64,000 bases of DNA from JADCCX01 sp031431475 (GCA_031431475.1 JANPDL010000035.1:248001-312000); one strand, 5' to 3'. Numbered from the stretch's first letter, positions 33,059-42,479 are shown. Made by a program: numbers and translations. Notes: generated by a model from the letters alone, not told the origin.

Positions 33059-34363
33059 TCAACCCTTGATCTCGGGAGAGGCCGCCGCACCTATCGGCAT
33101 GCCATGACCGCCGCCCAGTACCGAATCAGCGATGGACGCCGGTAGTGCCAGTGGCCGCTCGAACAGGCCGAGCATTGGCAAGATGATCAGGAAATGGGCA
33201 AAATAATAGATCGTGAGGATCTGCCCGAAGCCCACCATGGTCAGCACCGTGTTTTCACCAAACTTCAAGACCGGAGCGCCGGTATCCTGTGAACCAACCC
33301 ATCCGAGAAGGACAGTGACGACCACGAAGACAAAGAAGAAAATCTTGAAGGCCGGGCGGAAGCTGCCCGAGCGGATCTTGGAGGTATCGAGCCATGGCAG
33401 GAAAGCTAGGATGACCACTGCGCCACCCATTGCCATCACGCCGCCCAATTTGTCGGGGACCGAGCGCAGGATGGCGTAGAACGGCAGGAAATACCATTCC
33501 GGTACGATGTGCGCAGGCGTCTTCAGTGAATCCGCCATGATGTAGTTGTCGGCATGTCCCAGCTGGTTGGGCTGATAAAACACGAAGAACAGGAAGAAGA
33601 TGAAGAAGCAGACCATGGCGAATGCATCCTTCACCGTGGCGTAGGGCGTGAACGGCACGGTATCCTTGGAGAGGTTTTTCACTTCGACGCCGGTCGGGTT
33701 GTTCTGGCCCACGACATGCAAAGCCCAGACGTGGAGGATGACCACGCCGAAGATCATGAATGGCAGCAGGTAGTGCAACGAGAAGAAGCGGTTCAGCGTC
33801 GGGTTATCGACGGCGTAACCGCCCCAGAGGAATTCGACAATTGTCTGACCAACGAGAGGAATGGCTGAAAACAGGTTGGTGATGACCACCGCACCCCAGA
33901 GCGACATCTGGCCCCATGGCAGCACATAACCCATGAAGGCCGTTGCCATCATCAGCAGGAAGATAACCACGCCCAGGATCCACAGAACCTCGCGAGGGGC
34001 CTTGTAGGAGCCGTAAAACATGCCGCGGAAAATATGCAGATACACCGCAAAGAAGAACATATGCGCGCCGTTCATGTGGAGATAGCGGATCAGCCAGCCG
34101 AAATTGACATCACGCATGATGTGCTCGACCGACGCGAAGGCATGATCCACATGCGGCGTATAATGCATCGCCAGCATGATGCCGGTGATGATCTGCGACA
34201 TCAGCATCACCATCAGGATGCCGCCGAAAGTCCAGAAGTAGTTCAGGTTTTTCGGTGTCGGGTAGGACACAAAGGATGAGTGCATCAGACCGATGATGGG
34301 AAGGCGCGCCTCGAACCACTTGGCTGCGGAAGATTTCGGAACGTAAGTTGAATGGCCTTGCAT
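33059..34363 (-). CDS. petB: Cytochrome b of the bc1 complex
   Basis: A 434-residue eight-helix membrane protein holding hemes bL and bH and the Qo/Qi sites. Haem-ligand histidines appear in IRYLHMNGAHMFFFAVYLH (helix B) and HYLLPFMIFGVVILHVWALH (helix D); the PEWY motif of the Qo site reads IVPEWYFLPFYAIL. C-terminal helices carry LPMLGLFERP. Second gene of petA-petB-petC, between Rieske and c1 genes. Confidence 0.96.
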   Translation of the reverse strand: MQGHSTYVPKSSAAKWFEARLPIIGLMHSSFVSYPTPKNLNYFWTFGGILMVMLMSQIITGIMLAMHYTPHVDHAFASVEHIMRDVNFGWLIRYLHMNGAHMFFFAVYLHIFRGMFYGSYKAPREVLWILGVVIFLLMMATAFMGYVLPWGQMSLWGAVVITNLFSAIPLVGQTIVEFLWGGYAVDNPTLNRFFSLHYLLPFMIFGVVILHVWALHVVGQNNPTGVEVKNLSKDTVPFTPYATVKDAFAMVCFFIFFLFFVFYQPNQLGHADNYIMADSLKTPAHIVPEWYFLPFYAILRSVPDKLGGVMAMGGAVVILAFLPWLDTSKIRSGSFRPAFKIFFFVFVVVTVLLGWVGSQDTGAPVLKFGENTVLTMVGFGQILTIYYFAHFLIILPMLGLFERPLALPASIADSVLGGGHGMPIGAAASPEIKG

Positions 34364-34384
34364 TGTCTTTGATCCCGTTTGTCG

Positions 34385-34939
34385 TCAGGCCGCTGAACGC
34401 GTGCCGGTGATGCGGATGCTGCTCTCGCTCAGGAAGGCATATTCTGGAAGAACGAGGTTCTTGGGGGCCGGTCCCTTCCGAATTCGACCCGCATTGTCAT
34501 AATGCGAACCGTGGCAGGGGCAGTACCAGCCATTGTAATCGCCGGAATTCTTCACGGGGATGCAGCCGAGATGTGTGCATGAGCCTTGCACGATAATCCA
34601 CTTCGACTGGACCTTGCCGTTGAACTTCGCAGAACGACCTGCGTCGGGCATTGGATCGGGCATGCTCTTGCTGTCGTCGGCATCAGCAGTTTTCAATTCC
34701 TGTTCTGTGCGGTGACGCACGAAGATCGGCTGACCGCGCCATTTCAGGGTGATCGATTGCCCTTCCGGGATTTGCGAAAGATCGACCTCGACAGGAGCAC
34801 CAGCCGCGCGGGTTTCCGCATCAGGTCCGAGCTGCGCCACGAATGGCCAGACCATGGAGGCACCGCCAATGGCACCAACCACACCTGTGGAGAGATAGAG
34901 GAAATCTCGCCGTGTACCTTCGACAGTCATAGATGACAT
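34385..34939 (-). CDS. petA: Ubiquinol-cytochrome c reductase iron-sulfur (Rieske) subunit
   Basis: A 184-residue Rieske protein. Tat-type signal TRRDFLYLSTGVVGAIGG stays as the membrane anchor. Cluster ligands are CTHLGCIP and CPCHGSHYD; the hinge AAGAPVEVDLSQIPEG lies between anchor and head. It oxidises ubiquinol at the Qo site and hands electrons to cytochrome c1. First gene of petABC; divergent from mnmE across a 226-base gap that holds both promoters. Confidence 0.96.
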   Translation of the reverse strand: MSSMTVEGTRRDFLYLSTGVVGAIGGASMVWPFVAQLGPDAETRAAGAPVEVDLSQIPEGQSITLKWRGQPIFVRHRTEQELKTADADDSKSMPDPMPDAGRSAKFNGKVQSKWIIVQGSCTHLGCIPVKNSGDYNGWYCPCHGSHYDNAGRIRKGPAPKNLVLPEYAFLSESSIRITGTRSAA

Positions 34940-35165
34940 TGTCTCTCAGCCACCCGTCGGCAGCCCCTTCTCGCTATTTCAAAACCGCAGAAACAATCAC
35001 GCATAATCATATCGTCGGCTTGATCTGTGCTGTTGCTGCGAATCCAGCAAAAAGGCAATGCGACTCGGCGTCACCCACCCTAGTTTGATGCGCTTTTTTG
35101 CATCCTTGCGGCAAATTGTCTACGGCGTGGGGCTGAGCGCTACATCAGAGCAAACGAATCAATCC

Positions 35166-36512
35166 ATGTCTTCCAGTGAACTCCCCGCAAAGTCTCCGGG
35201 CGAAACCATATTCTCGGTCTCATCCGGACTGGGCCGGGCTGGCGTGGCGGTTGTCCGGATCAGCGGTCCGCAGGCCGATACTGCCCTGCTGGCGCTGGCA
35301 GGGCGGTTGCCCCCTTTGCGGGTTGCTACCTTGATGTCACTGCGAGCGCCGGGTGGTGAATTGCCGCTGGATCGCGGGTTGGTCCTGCGTTTTGCCAAAG
35401 GTGCAAGCTTCACGGGCGAGGCTTCCGTCGAGTTGCAGGTTCACGGCGGGCGAGCCGTGGTGAAATCTGTACTGGATGCTCTGGCCGTTTTGCCCGGTCT
35501 GCGTCTTGCGGAAGCGGGAGAATTCACACGGCGTGCGCTTGAGAACGGCAGGCTGGATCTGGTGCAAGTAGAAGCTCTGGGCGATCTGATTGCGGCGGAT
35601 ACCGAGCAGCAGCGCCGTCTTGCTCTACACGGTCTTGAAGGTGTTTTCGGAGACAGTGTCCGGCAATGGCGCGCCTGGTTGATCGAGGCGCGGGCCATCG
35701 TTGCGGCCGAAATCGACTTCAGCGACGAGGGCGATGTTGGCGAGGATGCGGCTTCGGGAATCGATTCGGCGCTGGAACGACTGGAAACGGCCTTTGCTAT
35801 CGCTCTGGAGAAGGCGAAACGCGGGCGCATCATCACGGATGGTTTGCGTGTTGCTATCATCGGTGCGCCCAATGTTGGAAAATCGACCTTGCTGAACGCT
35901 TTGGCAGGTAGCGATATCGCAATTGTGACGGAGTACGCGGGAACGACGCGTGATGTTCTGGAAGCGCAGCTAGATATCGATGGGTACTCTGTTGTGTTGC
36001 AAGATACGGCTGGATTGCGGGATGTAGCGAGCGATCCCGTCGAAACGATTGGCATCGATCGCGCTCGAAAGGCCGCTGTTTCGGCCGATCTTCTGCTGCT
36101 TCTGGATGATGGTGAACATGGTTTTGTGGTTGATCCGGAGTGGAGTCATATCCCATCGATTCGTGTACGGACCAAATCAGATCAGGGTGGTATCGCCAAG
36201 GATACAGGCATCGATCTTTGGGTATCGGCCAAAACTGGGGCAGGACTCGATTCGCTCCAGAAACGATTATCAGATCATTTGAGTGATTTCTCGGGTGACG
36301 AATTCCCTCTCATTACCCGGGAAAGACAGCGCATCGCCATAGCGCGAGCTCTTGAACGAGTCCGGGCAGCACGAGAAGCCAGTATGCTTGGGATCGAGTT
36401 TCTGGACGAGGAACTCAGACGCATCGATGATGCTTTGGCCAGCGTCGTTGGAATGATTGGCGTTGAAGACGTTCTCGGGGCGATCTTTAGCAAATTCTGT
36501 GTTGGCAAGTGA
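35166..36512 (+). CDS. mnmE: tRNA modification GTPase MnmE
   Basis: A 448-residue G protein which, with MnmG, installs the cmnm5 group on wobble U34 of tRNAs. Tetrahydrofolate-binding N-domain (PGETIFSVSSGLGRAGVAVV, ~10-120), helical domain, then the G domain: P-loop GAPNVGKSTLLNAL, switch EYAGTTRDVLE, DTAGLRD, and NKSD-equivalent VRTKSDQ; C-terminal FCVGK carries the catalytic Cys. All present. In-frame ATG at 35166 matches the N-domain start; an upstream ATG at 35058 would add 36 residues without support. Perfect parS follows 15 bases after the stop. Confidence 0.95.
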   Translation: MSSSELPAKSPGETIFSVSSGLGRAGVAVVRISGPQADTALLALAGRLPPLRVATLMSLRAPGGELPLDRGLVLRFAKGASFTGEASVELQVHGGRAVVKSVLDALAVLPGLRLAEAGEFTRRALENGRLDLVQVEALGDLIAADTEQQRRLALHGLEGVFGDSVRQWRAWLIEARAIVAAEIDFSDEGDVGEDAASGIDSALERLETAFAIALEKAKRGRIITDGLRVAIIGAPNVGKSTLLNALAGSDIAIVTEYAGTTRDVLEAQLDIDGYSVVLQDTAGLRDVASDPVETIGIDRARKAAVSADLLLLLDDGEHGFVVDPEWSHIPSIRVRTKSDQGGIAKDTGIDLWVSAKTGAGLDSLQKRLSDHLSDFSGDEFPLITRERQRIAIARALERVRAAREASMLGIEFLDEELRRIDDALASVVGMIGVEDVLGAIFSKFCVGK

Positions 36513-36526
36513 GATGTCGCCTGGAA

Positions 36527-36542
36527 TGTTTCACGTGAAACA
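36527..36542. promoter_or_regulatory. parS: Perfect parS site
   Basis: TGTTTCACGTGAAACA, the exact 16-bp palindromic parS consensus, lies between mnmE and mnmG, 104 bases before the mnmG start. ParB (encoded 3.5 kb right) loads here and spreads. Match seen directly; binding is established for this motif in Alphaproteobacteria. Confidence 0.93.
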
Positions 36543-36646
36543 CTGATGTCGCCCAATGGTTGGGAACCGCGCTGGTCCGTGATAGACAGTCTCGAATGTG
36601 GTCACGCTGTGTGCGTGGCAGCGATTCAATATGGATACTTTGAGTT

Positions 36647-38533
36647 ATGACTGATCGAATATCCTATGATGTCATCGTCGTCGGCGGCGGACACGCCGGA
36701 TGCGAGGCTGCAACGGCTGCTGCGCGTTTTGGTGCCAGGACGGCGCTGCTCACCCTCCGGCGTGATAATCTGGGGGTGATGTCATGCAATCCAGCCATTG
36801 GTGGATTGGGCAAGGGTCATCTCGTGCGGGAAATCGACGCGCTTGATGGCATAATGGGTCGCTTGGCTGATGAATCAGGGATTCAGTTTCGGGTCCTCAA
36901 CCGGCGCAAGGGACCTGCTGTTCGCGGCCCCAGAGCCCAGATAGACCGGAAGCTCTATCGTGCCGCCATGAGCCGGGAGTTGCTGGACAATACACCGGGG
37001 CTGTCGGTGATCGAAGGTGAAGCTGCGGATCTGATCGATGGTCCTGATGGGGTCGCAGGTGTGATCACTGCGGATGGCCGTCGTCTGGAGGCCGGTGCTG
37101 TGGTCATCACCACGGGAACATTTCTCAGGGGTATCATTCATCTTGGACAAGACAAAACATCGGCCGGCCGGATTGGGGAGAATCCCGCTATTCGTCTGGC
37201 CGAGCGGTTGCAGCATTCTGGCTTCGCGCTTGGACGACTGAAGACCGGAACTCCCGCGCGCCTTGATGGCCGCAGTATCGATTGGTCTGGTCTGGATGTT
37301 CAATCAGGTGATGATCCGCCAGAACCGTTCTCCTCTTTAACTATGCGGATCACAACTCCTCAGGTGTCCTGTCATGTAACGCGCACCACGCCCGAGACGC
37401 ATGCAATCATTGCGCAGAATCTGGACCGTGCGCCGGTTTATTCGGGACAGATTGACGGGCGTGGCCCACGTTATTGCCCTTCTATTGAGGACAAAGTCGT
37501 CCGGTTTGGTGATCGCGATGGGCATCAGATTTTTCTGGAGCCCGAAGGACTTGATGTCGATACGATCTATCCCAACGGCATTTCAACGTCACTGCCAATG
37601 GATGTGCAGGACGCTTTTCTTCGGACAATTCCCGGATTGGCGAATGTGCGGATCGAACAGTATGGCTATGCAATCGAGTATGATTTCGTTGACCCTCGCG
37701 AGCTTTTCCCCACACTCGAAACCAAGCGTTTGCCCCGCTTGTTCTTTGCGGGACAGATCAATGGAACGACAGGCTATGAGGAGGCGGCGGCACAGGGGCT
37801 GGTTGCCGGTTTGAATGCGGCAAGACGGGCGGGTAATCAATCGACTGTGCAGTTCTCCCGCTTGAATTCATATATCGGCGTTTTGCTGGATGATCTGGTG
37901 ACGAGAGGTGTGACCGAACCTTATCGCATGTTTACGTCACGGTCTGAGTTTCGACTGGCTTTGCGCGCAGACAATGCAGATATGCGCCTGACGGAATTCG
38001 GCTCGGATATCGGCCTTGTTGGGCGCGAACGCCTTGCTGTTTTCAGGAGCAAGGCAGAACAGCTTATGCAAGTGGGCCAACAACTGAAGTCTCTGTCCGT
38101 TACGCCGACCGAAGCAGGGCGTTGCGGCTTAAACCTCAACCAGGATGGTGTGCGGCGCTCGGCTTTTGAGTTGCTGTCGTATCCCCATCTGGACTGGTCT
38201 CACATTCGACTGGTCTGGCCTGAGCTCAATGGTATTTCCGATTCGATAGCGGAACAAATCGCGATAGATGCACGCTATGCGGTCTACCTCGACAGGCAGC
38301 AGATCGAAGTCGAGAAAATCCGCAGAGACGAAGCGCTGGACTTGTCTGTGTTTGATAGCGCCGGGTTCGATGGCATCCCCGGTCTGTCAAATGAGGTTAG
38401 ACTTAAACTCAATTTGATTCGCCCCCGGTCCATTTCACAGGCCGGGCAAATTGAGGGCATGACACCAGCTGCGTTGGGATTGATCGCAGCCCACGCACGG
38501 CGACGACGCGGTGTTGACGCAGTGGCCGGGTGA
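36647..38533 (+). CDS. mnmG: tRNA uridine-5-carboxymethylaminomethyl enzyme MnmG (GidA)
   Basis: A 628-residue FAD enzyme acting with MnmE in wobble-uridine modification. N-terminal Rossmann motif VIVVGGGHAGCEAATAAAR; second signature GQINGTTGYEEAAAQG, the MnmG box, with the nearby TRSSEFR-like FTSRSEFRLALRADNAD in the C-terminal tRNA-binding part. Length is typical. It follows mnmE, separated by a 134-base gap containing a parS site, and precedes rsmG. Confidence 0.96.
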   Translation: MTDRISYDVIVVGGGHAGCEAATAAARFGARTALLTLRRDNLGVMSCNPAIGGLGKGHLVREIDALDGIMGRLADESGIQFRVLNRRKGPAVRGPRAQIDRKLYRAAMSRELLDNTPGLSVIEGEAADLIDGPDGVAGVITADGRRLEAGAVVITTGTFLRGIIHLGQDKTSAGRIGENPAIRLAERLQHSGFALGRLKTGTPARLDGRSIDWSGLDVQSGDDPPEPFSSLTMRITTPQVSCHVTRTTPETHAIIAQNLDRAPVYSGQIDGRGPRYCPSIEDKVVRFGDRDGHQIFLEPEGLDVDTIYPNGISTSLPMDVQDAFLRTIPGLANVRIEQYGYAIEYDFVDPRELFPTLETKRLPRLFFAGQINGTTGYEEAAAQGLVAGLNAARRAGNQSTVQFSRLNSYIGVLLDDLVTRGVTEPYRMFTSRSEFRLALRADNADMRLTEFGSDIGLVGRERLAVFRSKAEQLMQVGQQLKSLSVTPTEAGRCGLNLNQDGVRRSAFELLSYPHLDWSHIRLVWPELNGISDSIAEQIAIDARYAVYLDRQQIEVEKIRRDEALDLSVFDSAGFDGIPGLSNEVRLKLNLIRPRSISQAGQIEGMTPAALGLIAAHARRRRGVDAVAG

Positions 38534-38539
38534 TTCGGA

Positions 38540-39181
38540 ATGAAAGCAGACATCTCCGTTGATCATATTCGCGATAGTGTTTCACGTGAAACATTCCAGC
38601 GATTGGAGGTCATTGTTTCCCAGTTGACGAAATGGCAGGCGCGGATCAACCTTGTTTCTCCCGGTACGATATCCTCTCTGTGGAAGCGCCATATCGCCGA
38701 TTCCCTGCAACTGGTGGCCCTCGCGCCAAACGCACTGCGCTGGATTGATCTCGGCAGCGGCGGAGGGTTTCCAGGGTTGGTCGTTGCAGCGGCTTTTGCC
38801 GAAAAACCGGAATTTCGGATGAGTCTGGTCGAGAGCAATGGCAAGAAGTGTGCATTTTTGCGAGAAACCGCGCGTATCGCGGGATTGCCTGTGGATGTTC
38901 TGCACGGGCGGATCGAGGATGTTGTTTCGAATCTGCCTGATCATTTTGACATCGTGTCAGCCCGGGCTCTTGCGCCCTTAAACGCCTTGCTGGAACTGGC
39001 TGAACCGCTTCTGGCCAATGGAGCCATCGGGCTGTTTCCGAAGGGTCAAGATGTTGATGACGAGCTGCAGACCGCAACTATATCTTGGAATTTCAGCGCC
39101 GATCTGATTCATAGTCAGACAGAGGTTGGTGCCGCCATCGTGATGGTGAGGTCAGCCTCTCGAAAGACGTCTCTCATGTGA
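38540..39181 (+). CDS. rsmG: 16S rRNA (guanine-527-N7) methyltransferase
   Basis: A 213-residue SAM methyltransferase (GidB/RsmG) that modifies G527 of 16S rRNA. SAM motif WIDLGSGGGFPGLVVA; the preceding VSPGTISSLWKRHIADSLQL matches the family's HxxDSL region. N-terminal residues DSVSRETF are encoded by a perfect parS site, a common alphaproteobacterial design (VSRETF). It begins six bases after mnmG's stop, followed by parA; the whole set mnmG-rsmG-parA-parB likely forms one transcript. Confidence 0.94.
   Translation: MKADISVDHIRDSVSRETFQRLEVIVSQLTKWQARINLVSPGTISSLWKRHIADSLQLVALAPNALRWIDLGSGGGFPGLVVAAAFAEKPEFRMSLVESNGKKCAFLRETARIAGLPVDVLHGRIEDVVSNLPDHFDIVSARALAPLNALLELAEPLLANGAIGLFPKGQDVDDELQTATISWNFSADLIHSQTEVGAAIVMVRSASRKTSLM
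38578..38593. promoter_or_regulatory. parS: Perfect parS site inside rsmG
   Basis: TGTTTCACGTGAAACA, again an exact 16-bp consensus, is located in the 5' part of rsmG and encodes part of VSRET. It is two kilobases from the parS at 36527 and about 13 kb right of the proposed oriC, the expected place for the ParB loading zone. Confidence 0.93.
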
Positions 39182-39214
39182 GGGGCCTGAGCCTCGTGCA
39201 GAAGGATCTTGATC

Positions 39215-40036
39215 GTGACGACAGCAATCCCCGGAAAGCCCCGCGTTCTTGTCGTGGCAAACCAGAAGGGCGGTGTCGGCAAGACGACTACCGCCATCAA
39301 TCTGGGAACGGCTCTTGCAGCTATTGGCGAGAATGTCCTGATTCTGGATCTCGATCCGCAGGGCAATGCTTCGACCGGCCTTGGCTTCGGTGCCAGGGAT
39401 CGTGGTTACTCGACCTATGATGTTCTGCTTGGCGATGTCACGTTGCGGCAGGCTATCGTGCCGACAGCCGTTCCGCGCCTGCATCTCGCGCCGTCCACGA
39501 TGGATCTTCTCGGGGCTGAACTGGAACTGGCTCCACATAAGGATCGCAGTTTTCGTCTCCGGGATGCCATTACCAGACTGGAAGCTGACCATGAACCAGA
39601 AGCGCGCTACGATTACATCCTGATCGATTGCCCGCCGTCGCTCAATCTTCTGACGGTCAATGCCATGGCGGCGTCGGATGCGGTGCTGGTTCCCCTGCAA
39701 TGCGAGTTCTTCGCGCTTGAGGGGTTGAGCCAGCTGCTCCGTACGGTCGAGCAGGTCCGCAACAGTCTGAATCCGAGGCTGTCGATCCACGGCGTTGTCC
39801 TGACCATGTTCGATCCGCGCAACAATCTTGCGGCGCAGGTGATTGCTGATGTGCGGCAGTTCCTGGGGTCCAAGGTCTATGACACCGTCATTCCGAGGAA
39901 TGTCAGGGTTTCCGAAGCGCCGTCACATGGCAAGCCTGTCCTGTTATATGATCTGAAATGCGCAGGGTCCCAGGCTTATCTGAAGCTTGCTTCCGAAGTG
40001 ATTCAGCGTGAGCGGCAGTTGAAGGCTGCGGCCTGA
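39215..40036 (+). CDS. parA: Chromosome partitioning ATPase ParA
   Basis: A 273-residue deviant Walker A ATPase. Signature KGGVGKTTTA (residues ~18-27, the extra lysine of the ParA/MinD type), Walker B DYILIDCPPSLNLL, and the switch-like NQKGGVG opening. ParA dimers on the nucleoid pull ParB-parS complexes apart. Start: GTG 39215 is eight bases after AAGGA, better than TTG 39209 at two bases. Follows rsmG directly; parB is 21 bases later. Confidence 0.95.
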   Translation: MTTAIPGKPRVLVVANQKGGVGKTTTAINLGTALAAIGENVLILDLDPQGNASTGLGFGARDRGYSTYDVLLGDVTLRQAIVPTAVPRLHLAPSTMDLLGAELELAPHKDRSFRLRDAITRLEADHEPEARYDYILIDCPPSLNLLTVNAMAASDAVLVPLQCEFFALEGLSQLLRTVEQVRNSLNPRLSIHGVVLTMFDPRNNLAAQVIADVRQFLGSKVYDTVIPRNVRVSEAPSHGKPVLLYDLKCAGSQAYLKLASEVIQRERQLKAAA

Positions 40037-40057
40037 AGCAAGATTTAGGAGTTGATG

Positions 40058-40945
40058 ATGGTTGATGAAACACCTCAGGCTCGCCCATCCCGGCTTGGGC
40101 GCGGCCTGGCTGCCCTGATTGGCGATACGGTTGACGAAGGCGCCATGTTGCTGAAGGCGCGCGGTCAGCGCACTGTCCCTATCGAGTTTGTCCGGGCGAA
40201 TCCGCTGAACCCGCGCAAGGCCTTCGCTGAAGACGATCTGTCTGAATTGACGGATTCAATTCGGGAGAAGGGCATTATCCAGCCGCTGATCGTGCGCCCG
40301 AAACGCGATATGCCTGATGTCTACGAGATTATCGCGGGTGAAAGGCGCTGGCGTGCAGCGCAGCGTGCCGGGTTGCATGATGTTCCGGTTGTCGTGGTCG
40401 AAGCTGAAGACAAAGAAGCGCTCGAACTTGCCATTATCGAGAATGTGCAACGCACCGATCTCAATCCGATGGAGGAAGCGGCTGGCTACGAACAGCTGAT
40501 GCTGCAGTTCGGTTACATCCAGTTTGATCTCGCCAAGGTGGTTGGCAAGAGCCGCAGCCATGTTGCCAATACGATGCGACTTTCGAAATTGCCCGCCAGC
40601 GTCAAGGCAATGGTCAATGCAGGCGATCTTTCGGCAGGACATGCGCGCGCCTTGCTCTCCGTGCAGGACCCCGAGGCCATTGCCCGCAAGATCGTGGCGC
40701 AAGGCCTCACCGTGCGCGATGTCGAGCGCATCGTGCAGAGCGAAGCCGAAGGTGTCAGCGACAGCTCGAAGCCGGTTAAACCCAAGCTGGAGAAGGATGC
40801 CGATACTAGGGCACTGGAGAAGGCGCTGACGGATGTGACGGGTCTGGCCGTGACGATCAGCCATCGTGCGGGTGGTGGCGTTGTCAGCATTGAGTACAAG
40901 TCGCTTGAACAGCTTGATGCCCTCTGCCGCCGATTGCGGCAGTGA
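40058..40945 (+). CDS. parB: Chromosome partitioning protein ParB
   Basis: A 295-residue CTP-dependent clamp that loads at parS. N-terminal ParA-interacting segment RLGRGLAALIGD, CTP-binding box GERRWRAAQRAGL (GERRxRA), ENVQRTDLNPMEEA, HTH VVGKSRSHVANTMRLSKLP, and a C-terminal dimerisation domain ending with LEQLDALCRRLRQ. AGGAG at 40047-40051 gives spacing 6 to ATG 40058; ATG 40055 (spacing 3) and TTG 40052 are less likely. Two perfect sites lie within 4 kb on the left. It converges with holA, one base apart. Confidence 0.96.
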   Translation: MVDETPQARPSRLGRGLAALIGDTVDEGAMLLKARGQRTVPIEFVRANPLNPRKAFAEDDLSELTDSIREKGIIQPLIVRPKRDMPDVYEIIAGERRWRAAQRAGLHDVPVVVVEAEDKEALELAIIENVQRTDLNPMEEAAGYEQLMLQFGYIQFDLAKVVGKSRSHVANTMRLSKLPASVKAMVNAGDLSAGHARALLSVQDPEAIARKIVAQGLTVRDVERIVQSEAEGVSDSSKPVKPKLEKDADTRALEKALTDVTGLAVTISHRAGGGVVSIEYKSLEQLDALCRRLRQ

Positions 40946-40946
40946 A

Positions 40947-41960
40947 TCAGCGGCGCTGAACCGACAGCGCCAGACTCCAGAGCGAGCGGACAGCGAGGGC
41001 TTCCGATAGGGCAGCGTTGCGCCTGATATTCAGGAGGGCATCGCCCAGGATATGAACGGCACGGTCCAGACGCGATTCTGTCCAGCGGTTGATCTGCTCC
41101 GTCACAGCTTTTTCGCGCTTCCAGGTGACGCGGAAAGACTTGATCGATTCGGATACGTTTCGACCACCCTCTGCATCGCGTTTGATGGCTTGCAGCAGAA
41201 AAGTGTGCCGGAGCGCGAAACCCAGCAGGACACCGGCTTCAAGCCCATCAGCCAATACGCGCCGGGCTTCTGTTTCGATAATATCGAGTTTGCCAAGGAA
41301 GGCCGCGTCAATCACCGCATCAGTGGAAAGGGCGGCAGCATCCGTGACCACCGCCTCCACAGCCTCCAGCGTGATCTGCGGCAGGCCTTGTGAATATAGG
41401 ATTAATTTCTCAATTTCCATGCGAGATCGTTTGCGATCCTGCCCCAGTGATCCGGTCAGGCCCTGACGCGCATCGCCTGTTATGGTCTGTCCGACTTCCT
41501 GCAGCATTTCGTCCAGCAGACGTTCGATGTCCCTGCCGTCCTCGGCGTAGCATGGCAGCGCGGCTGCACCCTTGCCCTTTTCCAGCAAATTCCGCAGCGC
41601 GTGATTTGGCTTGATATCACCCGCCTCGACAATAATGCGTGCATCTACTGGTGGTTTGGCGAGCAGAGGCTCCAGCCCCGGCACAATGCTTTTCGCGCCA
41701 GTCCTGATGCGGATGGCGCGCATGCCGCCAAACATCGAGATGGCATTGGCTTCATCCGGCAGGCGCATGGGATCGGAGGCAATGTCGTCGCCGTCGATGC
41801 GCAGAATATTGCCTGCATCCCCCTGTACTGTGGCTTTGGCGATAGCGGCAGCGCGCTCTGACACCAGACCTTCGTCCGGGCCATAGATCAGAATGATCGG
41901 GAATTGCGCGAAACCGTTGCGGACAAAGGCTTCGGCTTCGCGGGCGGCTATGGCAACCAC
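40947..41960 (-). CDS. holA: DNA polymerase III delta subunit
   Basis: A 337-residue clamp-loader subunit that opens the beta ring. The AAA+-like N-terminus FPIILIYGPDEGLVSERAAAI is degenerate (no functional P-loop), as is normal for delta; later VEAVVTDAAALSTDAVID and ERLLDEML match HolA. It follows lptE by three bases in leuS-lptE-holA, a conserved alphaproteobacterial order, and converges with parB with a one-base gap. Confidence 0.9.
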   Translation of the reverse strand: MVAIAAREAEAFVRNGFAQFPIILIYGPDEGLVSERAAAIAKATVQGDAGNILRIDGDDIASDPMRLPDEANAISMFGGMRAIRIRTGAKSIVPGLEPLLAKPPVDARIIVEAGDIKPNHALRNLLEKGKGAAALPCYAEDGRDIERLLDEMLQEVGQTITGDARQGLTGSLGQDRKRSRMEIEKLILYSQGLPQITLEAVEAVVTDAAALSTDAVIDAAFLGKLDIIETEARRVLADGLEAGVLLGFALRHTFLLQAIKRDAEGGRNVSESIKSFRVTWKREKAVTEQINRWTESRLDRAVHILGDALLNIRRNAALSEALAVRSLWSLALSVQRR

Positions 41961-41963
41961 GGC

Positions 41964-42479
41964 CTAGCGTTTGCTGGCCATATAAGCGGCGATGCGTGTC
42001 TTGATCTGTTCGGCCAGTTGCTTGGCACCCTGAATCTCGGCATCGCGGGCGGCACGTGTCGTGGCGAAACGCTGCTGGCTGCGGTCGTAGCTGACAAGAA
42101 CGCTGGCATCGCCTTCCGTATCGGCTTTCGTTTTGTCCTTGGGATAGAGCCAGTATTTGGCCGTGATGGTCATATAGCCGCTTTCAGCCGTGCCGGTGAG
42201 ACGGTCAACGACAGCCGCAGCCGTATTTTGCCTGGCCGTAACGAGAAGCCGGTGCGTGACGGGCGCAACATTGGGATCGCCACCGCGGAGGCTGAACTCC
42301 AGTTCATTGCGGATATAATGGGCCATCCGCTCCCCCTGGATATCGATGCTGACCCCGGCCAGTCCCTGCTGAACAGCAAGGCCACCAAATTCCGCTGAGC
42401 CATAGAGCGGGCGCAAACAGCCGCCCAGGCCAAGACTGAGCAGAGCGATGACAATCGCGGAGCGTGAAAAGCAAACCAT
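41964..42479 (-). CDS. lptE: LPS-assembly lipoprotein LptE
   Basis: A 171-residue lipoprotein. Signal peptide with lipobox LGLGGC (Cys21) and mature sequence LRPLYG, the hallmark opening of alphaproteobacterial LptE. The rest has the two-strand, two-helix LptE pattern (YIRNELEFSLRG, RLLVTARQNT). LptE plugs the LptD barrel in the outer membrane for LPS export. Nine bases after leuS; co-transcribed with leuS and holA. Confidence 0.87.
   Translation of the reverse strand: MVCFSRSAIVIALLSLGLGGCLRPLYGSAEFGGLAVQQGLAGVSIDIQGERMAHYIRNELEFSLRGGDPNVAPVTHRLLVTARQNTAAAVVDRLTGTAESGYMTITAKYWLYPKDKTKADTEGDASVLVSYDRSQQRFATTRAARDAEIQGAKQLAEQIKTRIAAYMASKR

Noticed and set aside
36543..36646. A tRNA in the mnmE-mnmG gap
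   Set aside because: No cloverleaf: no T-loop GTTCRA pattern or acceptor-stem pairing can be made.
40052..40057. Alternative TTG/ATG starts of parB
   Set aside because: AGGAG at 40047-40051 gives better spacing to the ATG at 40058; the difference is at most two residues.
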